Shown here: one piece after another, positions 4,672 through 5,490 of the stretch | How positions within the stretch are numbered: position 1 is the first letter of the stretch | Layout of the letters: each line of letters opens with the position of its first letter | Assembly (NCBI GenBank): GCA_947311455.1 | Contig: CAMZKY010000151.1 | Coordinates: 1-5,490, forward strand | Direction: 5' to 3' | DNA: 5,490 bases | From: an uncultured Marinosulfonomonas sp. | Lineage (GTDB): Bacteria; Pseudomonadota; Alphaproteobacteria; Rhodobacterales; Rhodobacteraceae | Translations under genes and position numbers: made by a program | Notes under the pieces: model-generated | Database searches by the model: none | Seen by the model: only the letters and a program-made list of their open reading frames with translations | Told to the model about the DNA's origin: nothing

Positions 4672-5490
4672 TTAGCCCCAAAGGGAAGCGCTTGGCGGGT
4701 AGACACCCGCATCATCAAATTCAAGTGGTGTTTCACGGTCTTCGGCCAGCAATAGCGGCCCGTCCAGATCCGTATAGGCAACGCCCTGCGCAATCAAAGT
4801 TGCCGGGGCCATGGCCAGTGACGAGCCAACCATGCAGCCGACCATCACGCCGTAACCCTGCGCCTCGGCGGCGGCGCGCAGCTTGATTGCTTCGGTCAGG
4901 CCGCCGGTTTTATCCAGCTTGATATTCACGATATCATACTTGCCCTCAAGCCCCGCCAGCGTTGCGGTATCATGGCAACTTTCATCCGCACAAACAGGCA
5001 CGGGGCGCTCCATCCCGATCAAAGCGTCATCATCGCTGGCTGGCAAAGGCTGCTCCACCAGCTTTACCCCCAGACGCACCAGATGCGGGGCCATTTCGGT
5101 GTAAACTTCGGCTGACCAGCCCTCGTTTGCATCGACAATAATCACCGATTTCGGCGCACCCGCACGCACCGCCTCAAGCCGCGCCATATCATCAGGCGTG
5201 CCCAGTTTGATTTTCAGCAACGGACGAAACGCATTTTTCTGCGCCTGCGCCTGCATGTTTTCCGGCGTGTCCAGAGACAATGTATAGGCGGTAATTTCTG
5301 GCCCGGGTTTTGGCAATCCGGCCAGTTCCCACACGCGTTTTCCGGCAATCTTGGCCTCAAGATCCCACAACGCGCAATCCACCGCATTTCGCGCCGCCCC
5401 GGCGGGTAGGGCGTCTTGTAAATCCATGCGTGAAATATCGGCAGGCAATCCATTGATTTCTGCGGTTACACTATCCAGCGTTTCGCCATA
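4672..5490 (-). CDS. dgcA: N-acetyl-D-glutamate racemase DgcA / L-Ala-D/L-Glu epimerase-like enzyme, 3' part
   Basis: The frame is open to the right edge, so the N-terminus (roughly 50 residues for this family) is missing; 272 codons are present. It is an enolase-superfamily, muconate-lactonizing-subgroup enzyme. Numbering from the first codon in the window: PAGAARNAVDCALWDLEAK (29-47) begins the barrel, K93-x-K95 and K191 are the two-base catalytic lysines, and D120 (VDANEGW), E146 (VEQPLP) and D169 (CADES) are the magnesium ligands. NIKLDKTGGL (189-198) and the C-terminal DLDGPLLLAED (241-251) complete the pattern. Such enzymes move the alpha-proton of a glutamate, either in L-Ala-D-Glu from murein recycling or in N-acetyl-D-glutamate (DgcA). 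The D241-x-D243 motif is known to hold the free amino group in dipeptide epimerases, so specificity is open. The dat gene follows 32 bases downstream, probably in the same operon. Enzyme class is firm; exact substrate is not. Confidence 0.88.
   Translation of the reverse strand, partial: YGETLDSVTAEINGLPADISRMDLQDALPAGAARNAVDCALWDLEAKIAGKRVWELAGLPKPGPEITAYTLSLDTPENMQAQAQKNAFRPLLKIKLGTPDDMARLEAVRAGAPKSVIIVDANEGWSAEVYTEMAPHLVRLGVKLVEQPLPASDDDALIGMERPVPVCADESCHDTATLAGLEGKYDIVNIKLDKTGGLTEAIKLRAAAEAQGYGVMVGCMVGSSLAMAPATLIAQGVAYTDLDGPLLLAEDRETPLEFDDAGVYPPSASLWG

Noticed and set aside
4640..4681. Longer dat N-terminus with a MGLTNP/MGLTGE near-duplication
   Set aside because: It overlaps the end of dgcA, starts with TTG, and precedes the AGGAG site; the resemblance comes from two GGGG(C/T)TAAC copies in the spacer, likely trivial.
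1..5490. Mobile elements, CRISPR arrays, tRNA or rRNA genes
   Set aside because: No transposase, short regularly spaced repeats, or RNA-gene cloverleaf patterns were seen; the window reads as ordinary core chromosome.

Overview
The window looks like chromosomal DNA of an alphaproteobacterium, most likely a marine member of the Rhodobacterales (Roseobacter group). This rests on protein style. The helix-hairpin-helix protein ends in a GGETEFS...GGVY tail of a kind I associate with Rhodobacteraceae. The OmpA/BON-like protein and the DgcA-type enolase-superfamily enzyme followed by a class IV aminotransferase fit the same group. No database search was possible. All five genes lie on the minus strand, so transcription runs from high to low coordinates.

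Layout in the direction of transcription: (1) 5490-4672, the 3' part of a dgcA-like racemase/dipeptide epimerase, cut by the window edge. (2) 4639-3776, a D-amino-acid transaminase (dat), 32 bases downstream with its own good ribosome binding site. These two form an apparent D-amino-acid / peptidoglycan-fragment operon. (3) 3775-3628, an intergenic region with an 8-bp perfect hairpin without a U tract, then a small palindrome whose 12-base core is repeated at the next start codon. (4) 3627-1051, a large exported or membrane-anchored protein with tandem BON-like repeats of about 116 residues and a C-terminal OmpA peptidoglycan-binding domain. (5) 1038-391, a membrane-anchored protein with a heptad coiled coil, an EF-hand-like loop and a helix-hairpin-helix domain, 12 bases after the OmpA-family gene. 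(6) 361-328, a convincing intrinsic terminator closing that two-gene operon. (7) 327-120, a spacer with a perfect 11-bp inverted repeat at 150-181 and nothing else I can support except weak promoter-like boxes. (8) 119-1, the first 39 codons of an ArsR-type winged-helix regulator running off the left edge.

How the parts fit: dgcA and dat plausibly act together on D-glutamate or murein-derived D-amino acids. The OmpA/BON protein probably sits in the periplasm and grips peptidoglycan, so the theme of the window is the cell envelope. The helix-hairpin-helix partner is predicted to face the cytoplasm, which makes the pair an intriguing envelope-spanning combination. The two points most worth following up are the leader of the OmpA-family gene, which can fold two mutually exclusive ways (one hiding both Shine-Dalgarno and start codon), and the perfect palindrome just upstream of the ArsR-type gene, a likely autoregulatory operator.
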